Notes under the pieces: model-generated
The model's database searches: none
Told to the model about the DNA's origin: nothing
The model's input: the letters and a program-made list of their open reading frames with translations, nothing else
Origin: Alphaproteobacteria bacterium
GTDB lineage: Bacteria > Pseudomonadota > Alphaproteobacteria > Micropepsales > Micropepsaceae
Direction of reading: 5' to 3'
Assembly: GCA_021324545.1 (NCBI GenBank)
Contig: JAJPIX010000057.1
Coordinates: forward strand, 1 to 57,285
Length of the DNA: 57,285 bases
In this document: piece by piece, positions 9,498 through 19,023 of the stretch
How the letters are laid out: each line of letters opens with the position of its first letter
How positions within the stretch are numbered: the stretch's first letter is position 1
Position numbers and translations under genes: made by a program

Positions 9498-10223
9498 TCA
9501 GCGAATCTCCCACACGATGGTCACGCTGGCCGAGACGGTCTGTTCGCCCGCGGCCACGGGGACAGGCAGCGACGGCGGGGCTGCCATCGCCATGGCGCGC
9601 ATCATCGGCCGCGGCGGCGAATATTCGCCTTCCTGGACGCTGAGGATGGGACCGAGCGAAAGGCCGGCGGCTTTCGCATAGGCTTGCGCGCGCGCCGTTG
9701 CGTCGCGCACGGCGGCAGCGCGCGCCTGCATGGCGAGCGGACCGGGATTGCGGATCGCGAAGCTGATATCGCCGATGTTGTTTGCGCCGGACGCAACCAG
9801 CGCATCGAGCGCCGGGCCCAGCTGCTTCAGGTCGTCAAGCGTCACGTTCACGGTGTTGGAAACCTGGTAGCCCACGATTCGCCGGGTGTCGGAATTGTCG
9901 TTCGGATATTGCGGCGAAACGGAAAAATTCGATGTCTGCACCGACTTGTCGGGCACGCCGGCTTTCTTGAGCGTTGCGAACACGCCGTTCATCGCCTTTG
10001 TGTTGGCGGCCAGCGCGGCGGCCGCCGTTCTTGCTGCCGTTACCACGCCTGCGGAAAGCTGCGCCTGGTCGGGAACCGCGCGCGCTTCGCCTTCGCCGGT
10101 CACTGTGAGCGTCCGCGGTTGCGGGGCAGGTTGATCGGCTTTCAGCGATGGCGCCGCCAGAACCAGAAACAGCGCGCCGCCCGCCAGCGCGAGCACGGTG
10201 TGCCGCGGAAATTCGAATCGCAT
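9498..10223 (-). CDS. SIMPL domain-containing protein (DUF541)
   Basis: 241 residues from the ATG at 10223, eight bases after a GGGGAG ribosome binding site; a TTG five codons upstream is less likely. There is a hydrophobic signal segment (TVLALAGGALFLVLA), then a SIMPL domain starting with the usual RTLTVTGEGEARAVPDQA and containing the conserved VGYQVSNTVNVT. The C-terminal part is Ala/Pro/Met-rich. SIMPL proteins are periplasmic or surface oligomers, best known from the E. coli oxidative-stress protein YggE and mouse SIMPL; their biochemical activity is unsettled. The gene stands alone, upstream of the DUF47-PiT pair. Confidence 0.88.
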   Translation of the reverse strand: MRFEFPRHTVLALAGGALFLVLAAPSLKADQPAPQPRTLTVTGEGEARAVPDQAQLSAGVVTAARTAAAALAANTKAMNGVFATLKKAGVPDKSVQTSNFSVSPQYPNDNSDTRRIVGYQVSNTVNVTLDDLKQLGPALDALVASGANNIGDISFAIRNPGPLAMQARAAAVRDATARAQAYAKAAGLSLGPILSVQEGEYSPPRPMMRAMAMAAPPSLPVPVAAGEQTVSASVTIVWEIR

Positions 10224-10349
10224 GGAACGTCTCCCCAAGGGTTCGCGGGATTAAAGCTTGCGCGGGGGAAGGGCAAAACTGGGGCCGTGAAATGGCCGGG
10301 AAACGGCCTGTTCGCGATGGCGTCCGGCGGTGTTGGGCGTTGGCGGAAC

Positions 10350-10426
10350 TGGTGGGCCCGGCAGGACTCGAACCTGCGACCAGACCGTTATGAGCGGCCA
10401 GCTCTAACCAGCTGAGCTACAGGCCC
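10350..10426 (-). tRNA. tRNA with anticodon CAU, most likely tRNA-Ile2
   Basis: A 77-base cloverleaf: acceptor GGGCCTG/CGGGCCC (one G-T), D stem GCTC/GAGC, anticodon stem GGCCG/CGGTC with loop CTCATAA, T stem GCAGG/CCTGC, discriminator A and an encoded CCA. Anticodon CAU can be initiator Met, elongator Met or lysidine-modified Ile2. The C4-G69 and C5-G68 acceptor pairs match known E. coli TilS recognition pairs, and the first pair is G-C, unlike an initiator. I therefore favour Ile2 over elongator Met. Confidence 0.93.
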
Positions 10427-10658
10427 ACCGAACGCCGGACTTCCTACAGGACTTTCGCGGGGATTCGCGAGCCTGCGGGGTTAATACCCCCCAATCCCGA
10501 ATGGGCTTCCGGCAGTCTCGGGTCTGGCGGGCACTTCTTCATTTGCGGTTCAGCCGCATTGGCCCATTTGGGCCTCGGCGGGGTACACCATTTCGGCAGT
10601 TTCCGTGCCCCTTCCGGTTGTCGTTCCATGGCTCGGACTGCTATATGGTTTCTCTATA

Positions 10659-10664
10659 TATAAT
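10659..10664 (+). promoter_or_regulatory. Possible -10 element for the TPS/CHAT/CHASE2 operon
   Basis: A perfect TATAAT stands in an AT-rich island (CTATATATAATGGG) inside otherwise GC-rich DNA, about 35 bases before the proposed GTG start of the first operon gene. No convincing -35 lies 16-18 bases upstream. Just downstream, a GGGCGC/GCGCCC hairpin could form in the leader, before the GAGGGG ribosome binding site. Confidence 0.35.
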
Positions 10665-10698
10665 GGGCGCGCTAGGGGCGCCCCGGCGAGGGGCCGTG

Positions 10699-12429
10699 GT
10701 GAGAGATTACCGCTTCGGGGTCGTGGCGGGGATGGGTGTTTGTGCCCGCTTCCGCTTTGTTCTGTGTTTGTCGTTGGTGGGGATGGCCGGCGGGAACGCC
10801 CTGGCCGCGCCCGTCACCGTTCCTGGCGCCGTGCAGCCCGGGCATGAACGGCAGCTTCCGCAACCGTCGCCCGTGGCTCCCTCGGTGGATTTCAGCATCG
10901 TGGCGCCGCAGCGCTCGCCCGTGCCGCGCGATGTGGATCAGATCCATTTCAAGCTGCGCGGCATCAAGATCGAAGGCGCCGTCACGATTCCGGCCGACAC
11001 GTTCCGCCCGCTCTATGAAAATCTCGTCGGCCGCGACATCACCTTGAGCGACATCCTCGGCGTCGCCGACGGGATCGAAAAGGCCTATCGCGAGCGCGGC
11101 TATCTTCTGGTCCGCGCCTATGTTCCGCCCCAGCATGTGAGTGACGGCATCTTCATGATCCGCGTCGTCGAAGGTTTCGTCTCCGATGTCACGGTGGAAG
11201 GCGCGCCTGCGGCCACGCAGGAATTGATCAGGGATTATCTGGCGCCGCTGCGCCAGGAAAAGCCGCTTCGGTTGCCGACGATCGAACGCGGCATGCTGCT
11301 TGCCAATGACATTCCGGGCGTAAGCGCCAGCGGCGTCCTGCGGCCGTCGCCCGATGTTCCCGGCGCGTCCGAGCTTCTGGTCAGCGTGGACGAGCCGGAA
11401 ATTTCGGGCAGCCTGTCCACCGACAATCGTGGCTCGCACTTCACCGGCATCTGGTCGGTCACGGGAACGGCTGAATACAATTCCATCTTCGGCGCCGATG
11501 CACTGGATGCCTCGCTCACGGATTCGCCGCACTCGAACGAACAGATTGGCGGCCAGTTGCGCTACCGCACGGCCATCGGATCGGATGGGCTTATTGGCAG
11601 CCTGGTTGGCGCCGTCAGCCACGGATCGCCCGGCTCCTATCTCAGCAGCATTTTCAATCTCAAGACCGACAGCTGGGCGGTGGGCCCAAGGCTCACCTAT
11701 CCGCTGATCCGCAGCCGTGCCGATTCGCTCTCCATCGACGGCGGCTTCACCGTGCAGGATGCGCAGCTCAAGGGTTTCGGCATCGCCAGCCACGACAAAT
11801 GGCGTGTGCTCGATGTCGCGCTGACCTATTCGGGCAACGGCGTGCTTGGCGGCAGCTTCGAATCCACGGTGGATGTGGCGCAGGGCCTGCCGATCCTGGG
11901 CGCCACGCCGAACGATTCGCCGCAAATTTCGCAGGGCGGCAAGACCGATTTCACCAAGCTCACGGGCCTGGCCCGCTACACCGCGCAGCTGTCCGATTCG
12001 CCGTTCGGCATCGCGCTCACCGGGCAGGGCCAGTATGCGTTCGAGCCGCTGATCACCGGCGAGCAGATCCTTTTCGGCGGCACGCAGATAGGCCGCGGCT
12101 ACGATCCCGGCGCCATCACCGGCGACAGCGGCGCCGGCGGCTCCATCGAGCTGCGTTACAACACGCATGTTCCGGAACTGTCGATCCAGGGCCTGCAGCC
12201 CTATGCCTTCTTCGATGCCGCCGAAACCTGGTACCGGCATCGCCCGGCCGCGCTCGGCGGCTCGCTGAGCGGATTTTCCATCGAGTCGGCGGGCGCGGGC
12301 CTGAGGTTCTGGTTTCCGTACAACATTTATTGGGATGTCGAGGTCGCGCGCACGCTGAAGGCGGTGCCCGGCAGCGACGGCGGCAGCACAACGACAAAGT
12401 TCCTGACCGATTTGACGATCAGCTTCTGA
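10699..12429 (+). CDS. TpsB outer-membrane transporter (FhaC/ShlB family) of a two-partner secretion system
   Basis: About 576 residues from a GTG at 10699, five bases after GAGGGG. ATG codons at 10663 (overlapping a possible -10) and 10732 (a minimal signal peptide start) are alternatives. A signal peptide (RFRFVLCLSLVGMAGGNALA) is followed by a linker, a POTRA domain typical of ShlB (HFKLRGIKIEGAVTIP; EKAYRERGYLLVRAYVPPQ), a second POTRA and a 16-strand barrel ending in the outer-membrane-type FLTDLTISF. GYDPGAITGDSGAGGSIELR in the barrel fits the conserved FhaC loop region (RG-type motif in L6). It recognises the TPS domain of its exoprotein in the periplasm and threads it out. Its partner gene starts 13 bases downstream. 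Confidence 0.93.
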   Translation: MRDYRFGVVAGMGVCARFRFVLCLSLVGMAGGNALAAPVTVPGAVQPGHERQLPQPSPVAPSVDFSIVAPQRSPVPRDVDQIHFKLRGIKIEGAVTIPADTFRPLYENLVGRDITLSDILGVADGIEKAYRERGYLLVRAYVPPQHVSDGIFMIRVVEGFVSDVTVEGAPAATQELIRDYLAPLRQEKPLRLPTIERGMLLANDIPGVSASGVLRPSPDVPGASELLVSVDEPEISGSLSTDNRGSHFTGIWSVTGTAEYNSIFGADALDASLTDSPHSNEQIGGQLRYRTAIGSDGLIGSLVGAVSHGSPGSYLSSIFNLKTDSWAVGPRLTYPLIRSRADSLSIDGGFTVQDAQLKGFGIASHDKWRVLDVALTYSGNGVLGGSFESTVDVAQGLPILGATPNDSPQISQGGKTDFTKLTGLARYTAQLSDSPFGIALTGQGQYAFEPLITGEQILFGGTQIGRGYDPGAITGDSGAGGSIELRYNTHVPELSIQGLQPYAFFDAAETWYRHRPAALGGSLSGFSIESAGAGLRFWFPYNIYWDVEVARTLKAVPGSDGGSTTTKFLTDLTISF

Positions 12430-12442
12430 CGGAGCGCGTGAT

Positions 12443-15400
12443 ATGAACAGAACATCGAACTTGATCCTGCGCGGGCTTTTGCTGGCGACAAGTTGCCTTG
12501 CCGGCACCGATGCTCTTGCTCATGGCGCGCTGCCGACCGGCGGAAACGTGGTTGCCGGCAAGGCGCGGATCACCCAGCCTTCCTCCACGCGCACCGTCGT
12601 CCGCCAGTCCACCAACAAGGCGCTGATCGATTGGGACACGTTCTCCATCGGCAAGGGTTCGAGCGTGGTGTTCCGGCAGCCCAATCAGGGTTCGATCACG
12701 GTCAACCGCGTGATCGGGCCGGACTCATCGCAGATCTTCGGCAACCTGACCGCGAACGGCCAGATCTGGCTCATCAACGGCAACGGAATCCTGTTCGGCA
12801 AGGGAAGCCAGATCAACGTCGAAGGCCTGATCGCCACGACCTCCGACATGACCGACCAGGACTTCAAGAAGGGCCACTACAGTTTCTCCACGCCCTCGGC
12901 AAATCCGGATGCGGCCGTGGTCAACGCCGGCGTCATCCGCGCCGGCAAGGACGGTTCGGTAGTGCTGTCCGCGTCGCAGGTCGCCAACAAGGGCCTGATC
13001 CAGGCCCGGCTCGGCACGGTGGTGATGGGCGGCGCGAGCGCCTTCACCGTGGACATGGATGGCGACAACCTCATCCGCTACCAGATTTCGAAGCCGGTGC
13101 GCGAACAGAATTCGTCGGGCAATGCGCTGGTCTCAAACTCCGGCACCATCAAGGCCGATGGCGGGCGTGTGCTCATGACGGCGCGCGCGGCGCAGAACGT
13201 GCAGGATAGCGTCATCAACAACACCGGCATCGTCGAAGCCACCAGCGTCCACGCCCAGAACGGCACCATCATTCTCGATGGCGGCTCGAACGGAACGGTG
13301 GATGCCGGCGGCACGCTCGACGCTTCGGGCGACGGCGCTGGGCAGACCGGCGGCACGATCCGCGTCACGGGCCAGAACGTGAATGTGGAACGGGGCGCGC
13401 TCCTGGATGCCTCCGGCCGCCATGGCGGCGGCCGCGTTCTTGTCGGCGGCAATTTCCACGGCAAGGGCGCAATGCGGCAGGCGGAAAACACGGTCGTCGC
13501 CCGCGGCGCAACGATCCGCGCCGACGCCACTGGCAACGGTGATGGCGGCCGCGTCGCGGTGTGGTCCACCGGCCAGACAGTCGTCTCCGGGCGCATCAGC
13601 GCACATGGCGGCGCGCTCAGCGGCAACGGCGGATTTGTCGAAACCTCGGGCCATTATCTGGCCATGGCGCCGTCCGCGCATGTGAACCTTGCGTCCAGGC
13701 ACGGCGCAAGCGGCAACTGGCTCCTCGATCCGCAAGAAATCGACATACAAATTTGCCAGGGAGACTGCATCTCGCAGCTGCCGGACGGCAACGGTCAGGA
13801 TTTCAATCTGGGCACCGAATCGGGCAACACTGACATCATTGATCCGACCGTGATCGAAGACGCGCTTGTGAACGGTAATGTGCGCCTGGAAGCGTCGCAA
13901 GTGATCAAGGTCTTGGACGATCTCACCTACGGCTCATCCCACACGCTGAGCCTTCTTTCAGAAGGTGACATCTACGTAGCCGCGAACATCCAGAATAGCG
14001 GCGATGGTGACATCAATCTTGTCGCCGGCTGGGATGGCACGACGCGCAACCCGGCAAATTTCGGTCATGCCGGTGTTTACGGCAACAATGACAACGACGA
14101 TGAAGGTTCGGTGTACATCACTTCGGACTACGATTTTGATCCGGGCGAATCGGGCGAACGGTCGGACACAGATGAAGTGCATGATGTTGCCGTTGGCAGC
14201 AAGGGCGGCACGACGTCTGTCTATGGAAACAATATCGAGCTTTACGGTTATTTCGCCAATGCCCAGATCGGCTATGCCGGCGCGGGCACCGGAGACATCG
14301 TCGTCGATGCCGTCGGCAATGTGGATCTGATCGGCGGCACGTCAGCCGGAGAATCCACCGGCGTTGCGATGATCGGCAATGGTCAGGCGAATTCCCAGTT
14401 CGATCCGTCCGGCAACATCACCGTCAATGCCGGCGGCAACATCACGCTCGACGCAGAATGGCGGGACTCCTCGGCCCAGATCGGCAACGGCGGCGAAACT
14501 TCCGATGCCGACGCCAGCGGAAACATCACGGTCACGACCGATGGAAGCCTGTTGCTCGAGGCGTCGGGCCTGACAAGCAACGCCCAGATCGGCAATGGCG
14601 GGCTGTCCAGCGCCGGCAGCGCGACGGGCAATATCACGGTTTCGGTCGCGAACGATCTGACATTCGATGCGTCGGGCGATGGCGCTTCGGCGCAAATCGG
14701 CAACGGCGGCGCGTATCAGAATTCCAGCGCCCAAAACGCCCCCGGTTTCACGGACAGAGGCGATATCGTGGTCACAGCCGGCGGCGAGATCGCGATGAAT
14801 GGCAGCGGCAGTTCGAGCAATGCCTCGATCGGCAACGGCGGTTCGTGGGTTGGCTCGCAACAGTGCGACTGCACCGACAGCTTTACAGGCCCGATCCTGT
14901 TCGGCGGCAATGTTTCCGTCACCGCCGGGACAAAGCTGGACATGGAAGGGACCGGTGAGGAATCCGCAGTCTGGATCGGCAACGGCGGTCCTGTCACGCT
15001 GACGAATGCCGATGTCACCGGCGACGTCACAGACACCGGAAACATCACGGTAAAGGTTGGTTCGGCTTCGACGGCAGGGCAGCTGCTTATGAATGCCGAA
15101 GCCGATGGCGGCAGCGCGAATGTCGAAATCGGAAACGGCGGCCATTTCAGGGCCAACGACGCCAACGTAAGCGGAACCATTTCGGACTCCGGCACGATAG
15201 ACATCAAGGTCCTCGGCGGCTCATCGCACGGGGGCGACCTTTCGCTGATCTCCGACGATTCCGCCGATTTCGTTCAGATCGGCAACGGCAGCGTGGACCA
15301 GGCAGGCGGCGCCGCTTCGGGCGACATAAAGATCAAAGTCGATGGCGCGCTTGAGATCGATGAGGTTGCGGGAAGCATTTCCGAAATCGGCAACACCCTC

Positions 15401-18400
15401 GATAGCGGCGCCCTGAGCGGCGACGTGTCGGTCACCGCGCAGGACGTATCCGGCCTGACCCCCAGCATGCTGGCCGATCTGCCGTTCGGCAACTTCTCGC
15501 TGACGCTGACGGGCGATGACGTCTTCTCGTTCGACAGCAGCATTTCGTACAACAGTCCCTTCACGCTCTCGATTTCGAGCGCGGGCGGAATTGAGCTTGT
15601 TCATTCGCTGAAAAACACGGGCACGGGCGATATCGATCTGTCCTCGGACGGCAATATCGTGATCGGCGGGGCCGACGCGTCCGGCAATGTGTCGGTCGGC
15701 AGCAGGCGCGGCAACACGAACATCAGCGGCAACGACATTACGGTCGAAGCCGACAACGGCAGCGCCCAGATAGGCTTTGACGGCAACGGCACAGGCGACA
15801 TCAGTGTGGATGCCACCGGCAACATCACCGTGCAATCCAACGGTTCCGATCTTCTTGCGCTCGTCGGCAACGGCGGCTGGAATGCCACGCAGGACGTTTC
15901 GGGCAACATCCAGCTGGCGACATCGGGCGGCGCGATCACGGTCAATGCGGCCGGGTCCGGTTCCCAGGCCGCGATCGGCAACCTGGGCAACAGCAGCACC
16001 GGCTCCCAGTCGGGCGACATCATGATCGACACCAATGGCGGCGCGCTCGACGTGCTTGCCGGCGGCGAGGCCAACGACTCTCTGGCTGCCGACGCGTTCA
16101 TCGGAAACGGCAGTCTGACCGGAACCAGCGGCGGCGCGACCGGCGATATCCTGATCGATGCCGGCGCGGTTCTGGTCCACGCATCGGGCGATTTTGCGCA
16201 AGCCTTTGTCGGCAACGGCCTTCGCTTCACGTCTTCCGGCAAGACCGGCGGCGACATAACAATCGACGCGCAAAGCCTCACAGAGCAGGCCGACACGGGG
16301 TCGAACAACCAGGCCCGGATTGCCAACCGCAGCAATGGCAAGGTTGTCGGAACGATATCGATTTCGACAACGGGCGATATCGCCATGTCGTCGGCCGATG
16401 GCGATCTGGCGGCAATCGGAAACGGCGCCGGCGGCTCGAATGTCACAACCGGCGACATCGTGATCGCCTCCGGCGGCAGCTTCACCATGACGGCCACCGG
16501 CAGCGGCGAAACCCGCGTTGCGGCCGGCAATGCGCCCAATACCGATATTTCGATCACTGCGGCCGGCGATATCGTGTTCACCCACACCGACAATTCCGGC
16601 GTGCCGAACGGCTATGTCGGCGTCGGAAACTTCGGCACCAATGGCGCAAGCGGCGGAAATATTTCCCTCACCTCGACCGCCGGCGATATCGTGCTGGCGG
16701 CGACGGGCGACAATTCCGCCATTCTCATCGGCAACGCCGAGAATGGATCCATGGAGGACATCAGCGGCAACGTCACGCTGTCGGCGGATTCCGTTTCCGG
16801 CTCCGCTTCCGGCGCCAACGCCACTGTTCTGATCGGCAACTACGGCGTCAACGCGACGGGCGACACGGTCGGCGGCAACGTCACCGTCGATACCGGCAGC
16901 GGCGGGCTGTCGCTGCTGGCCAGCGGTTCGGGCGCGCTCGCCCAGATCGGCAATCTTGGCGACAACGGCGCGACCGTCAGCGGTCTGGTGACCGTGGACA
17001 GCCAGGGCGCCATCACGCTCGACAAGAGTTCCGTGATCGGCACCTCGCGCATCGGCAATGCCGGCGGCGCAAGCGACAGCGGCAATGTATCGATCACGGG
17101 TGTTTCGCTCACCGGCGACATCGGGTCCAGCTTCTTCAACGATATTCCGGGCGGCGATTTCACGCTTGATCTGACCGGCAACGGCACGTTGAAGCTGAAC
17201 GATCCGATCTCCTATACGAGCAGCCACAATGTCAGCATCACGACCGGCGGCAAAATCATCGCCACGGCGGGGATTCAGAATTCCGGGTCTGGCGGGATCA
17301 GTGTGACGTCGGGCGGCGATCTGACGCTTGATTCGATTGCGATGAACGGCGGCAACATTCAGCTTACGTCCGGCGGCGCGCTGACGGGCAATGGCGCGAT
17401 CGAAACCTCCGGCAGCGGCAAGATCGTTCTGACATCCGTCAATGGCATGACGCTTGGCGGCCTTGTTCAGACGGCGTCCGGCAACCTCACCCTCGATGCG
17501 GGCGGCACGCTTGCGCTCGACGGTGGCGCGCAAACCGGGTCCGGCGACATCGATCTGTCCGGTAGCAACGTGATTCTCGCCGCCACCGTGCAAAGCACGA
17601 GCGGCGACATCGCCGCGTCGGCCGCGCACAATGTCACGATCGGCGGCAATACGGCGTCGGGCAATGTGTTCGTCGGCAGCAAACACGGCGATACGTCCGT
17701 CACGGCACACAATGTGTCCATCACGGGCAGCAATGGCTATGCGCAACTCGGATATCATGGCGCGGCCAACGGGAACCTTTCGATCACCGCCTCCGGCAAT
17801 GTCACGCTTTCGGGCGGCGGCGCCGGCGAATATGTGCAGGTCGGCAACGGCGGCTATCAGACCAGCGGCAACGAGAGCGGCAATATCACGATCGCCGCAA
17901 ACGGCGCCGTTACGATGACCGGCGGCAACGGCAACAACGCCTATGTCCAGGTCGGCAACGGCGGCAGCCATGCGAACCACGGCGCAAACGGCTACAGCAA
18001 CACCGGTTCGATCACCATCAGCGGCCAGACCGTGGCGATGACCGGCGGCGCCGGCAACGGAAGCTATGTCCAGGCCGGCAACGGCGGCTTTCTTGTCGGC
18101 GAAGACCTTGCGGGCGGAACGGCGACAAACACCGGCGACATCACGATCAACGCGACCGGCGACATTACGATTGCCGGCGGCTCGGGCACCGACGCCTATG
18201 CGCAGGTCGGCGACGGCGGAGACGGCGTCAACAAGAATCACGCCAATTCCGCCAGCGGCACCAATTCCGGCAACATCGTCGTTGCGGTGGCCAATTCCAA
18301 CGGCAACGAAGTCACGCTTCAGGCGGGCGGCGGCAACAATGCCTACGCCGAAATCGGCAACGGCGGCTTCGGCAACAACAGCTCCGGCTCCAGCAACATC

Positions 18401-19021
18401 AACTTCACCGACAGCGGCAACATCAGCGTCAGCGATCTCACGATCATCGGCTCCGATACCGGCGCGAACGGCTATGCCCAGATCGGCAATGGCGATGACG
18501 CGCAGTCTGGCGATGCCAATGTCAGCGGCGATATCACGATCGCATCGGGCAAGATCACGGTGACCAACGGCACAACGGGCAACGCGACCATCGGCAATGC
18601 GACGGGCCGCGGGACCGTCACCGGAACGATCACCGGCTACAACCCGCAGTCGATCGACAATTCGAACACCGGCGCGGTGTCGAACCTGGTGCAGACCACC
18701 AATCCGACCAATGTTTTCCAGCCGACCATCATTCAGCCGGCGGTCGAGCCGCAGCCCGCGCTCGGCGGCGACGACAATGGCGGCGGTCCGCTGCAGAAAC
18801 TGGCAAATGGCGGCGATGAAGGAAATCAGGATTCCGACGCCGTGACCGATACCATCGGCAAGTCGCTGAACGGGAAGGGCGGCAAAACGGTCGTCTCGCA
18901 AAATCTCATTCCGGGCATCCTGCGCCAGGTGTTTCTGCCCGGTGCCAATCAGCCGCGCGGCATCCCGCCGGCCGACCGGGATTATTCGAGCTGGGGCAAC
19001 GAGGCCCTGTGGAGATGGTGA
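12443..19021 (+). CDS. TpsA-type giant exoprotein (filamentous haemagglutinin N-terminal domain)
   Basis: 2192 residues. Residues 1-27 are a signal peptide. Residues about 28-270 are the TPS secretion domain, with FRQPN...VNRV at 78-90 and the NGNGILF motif at 112-118 that replaces the usual NPNGI. A typical SGNWLLDPQEI follows near residue 430. The remainder is a long beta-helix of irregular 40-50-residue repeats, each with a turn of the form [AV]xIGNGG or YVQVGNGG and Ser/Thr/Asn/Gly-rich strands. Cys is almost absent. The C-terminus is a Pro/Gln/Gly-rich linker and a distinct tail (DYSSWGNEALWRW). This would be a fibre up to some tens of nanometres long on the cell surface; adhesion is the family role. 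The next gene starts two bases after the stop. Confidence 0.94.
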   Translation: MNRTSNLILRGLLLATSCLAGTDALAHGALPTGGNVVAGKARITQPSSTRTVVRQSTNKALIDWDTFSIGKGSSVVFRQPNQGSITVNRVIGPDSSQIFGNLTANGQIWLINGNGILFGKGSQINVEGLIATTSDMTDQDFKKGHYSFSTPSANPDAAVVNAGVIRAGKDGSVVLSASQVANKGLIQARLGTVVMGGASAFTVDMDGDNLIRYQISKPVREQNSSGNALVSNSGTIKADGGRVLMTARAAQNVQDSVINNTGIVEATSVHAQNGTIILDGGSNGTVDAGGTLDASGDGAGQTGGTIRVTGQNVNVERGALLDASGRHGGGRVLVGGNFHGKGAMRQAENTVVARGATIRADATGNGDGGRVAVWSTGQTVVSGRISAHGGALSGNGGFVETSGHYLAMAPSAHVNLASRHGASGNWLLDPQEIDIQICQGDCISQLPDGNGQDFNLGTESGNTDIIDPTVIEDALVNGNVRLEASQVIKVLDDLTYGSSHTLSLLSEGDIYVAANIQNSGDGDINLVAGWDGTTRNPANFGHAGVYGNNDNDDEGSVYITSDYDFDPGESGERSDTDEVHDVAVGSKGGTTSVYGNNIELYGYFANAQIGYAGAGTGDIVVDAVGNVDLIGGTSAGESTGVAMIGNGQANSQFDPSGNITVNAGGNITLDAEWRDSSAQIGNGGETSDADASGNITVTTDGSLLLEASGLTSNAQIGNGGLSSAGSATGNITVSVANDLTFDASGDGASAQIGNGGAYQNSSAQNAPGFTDRGDIVVTAGGEIAMNGSGSSSNASIGNGGSWVGSQQCDCTDSFTGPILFGGNVSVTAGTKLDMEGTGEESAVWIGNGGPVTLTNADVTGDVTDTGNITVKVGSASTAGQLLMNAEADGGSANVEIGNGGHFRANDANVSGTISDSGTIDIKVLGGSSHGGDLSLISDDSADFVQIGNGSVDQAGGAASGDIKIKVDGALEIDEVAGSISEIGNTLDSGALSGDVSVTAQDVSGLTPSMLADLPFGNFSLTLTGDDVFSFDSSISYNSPFTLSISSAGGIELVHSLKNTGTGDIDLSSDGNIVIGGADASGNVSVGSRRGNTNISGNDITVEADNGSAQIGFDGNGTGDISVDATGNITVQSNGSDLLALVGNGGWNATQDVSGNIQLATSGGAITVNAAGSGSQAAIGNLGNSSTGSQSGDIMIDTNGGALDVLAGGEANDSLAADAFIGNGSLTGTSGGATGDILIDAGAVLVHASGDFAQAFVGNGLRFTSSGKTGGDITIDAQSLTEQADTGSNNQARIANRSNGKVVGTISISTTGDIAMSSADGDLAAIGNGAGGSNVTTGDIVIASGGSFTMTATGSGETRVAAGNAPNTDISITAAGDIVFTHTDNSGVPNGYVGVGNFGTNGASGGNISLTSTAGDIVLAATGDNSAILIGNAENGSMEDISGNVTLSADSVSGSASGANATVLIGNYGVNATGDTVGGNVTVDTGSGGLSLLASGSGALAQIGNLGDNGATVSGLVTVDSQGAITLDKSSVIGTSRIGNAGGASDSGNVSITGVSLTGDIGSSFFNDIPGGDFTLDLTGNGTLKLNDPISYTSSHNVSITTGGKIIATAGIQNSGSGGISVTSGGDLTLDSIAMNGGNIQLTSGGALTGNGAIETSGSGKIVLTSVNGMTLGGLVQTASGNLTLDAGGTLALDGGAQTGSGDIDLSGSNVILAATVQSTSGDIAASAAHNVTIGGNTASGNVFVGSKHGDTSVTAHNVSITGSNGYAQLGYHGAANGNLSITASGNVTLSGGGAGEYVQVGNGGYQTSGNESGNITIAANGAVTMTGGNGNNAYVQVGNGGSHANHGANGYSNTGSITISGQTVAMTGGAGNGSYVQAGNGGFLVGEDLAGGTATNTGDITINATGDITIAGGSGTDAYAQVGDGGDGVNKNHANSASGTNSGNIVVAVANSNGNEVTLQAGGGNNAYAEIGNGGFGNNSSGSSNINFTDSGNISVSDLTIIGSDTGANGYAQIGNGDDAQSGDANVSGDITIASGKITVTNGTTGNATIGNATGRGTVTGTITGYNPQSIDNSNTGAVSNLVQTTNPTNVFQPTIIQPAVEPQPALGGDDNGGGPLQKLANGGDEGNQDSDAVTDTIGKSLNGKGGKTVVSQNLIPGILRQVFLPGANQPRGIPPADRDYSSWGNEALWRW

Positions 19022-19023
19022 CC

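Noticed and set aside
10672..12507. 611-codon open frame antisense to tpsB
   Set aside because: GC-rich shadow; the sense product has signal peptide, POTRA and barrel features.
13600..18640. CRISPR-like array in the repeat-rich region
   Set aside because: Repeats are imperfect at DNA level, in frame, and explained by the IGNGG protein repeat.
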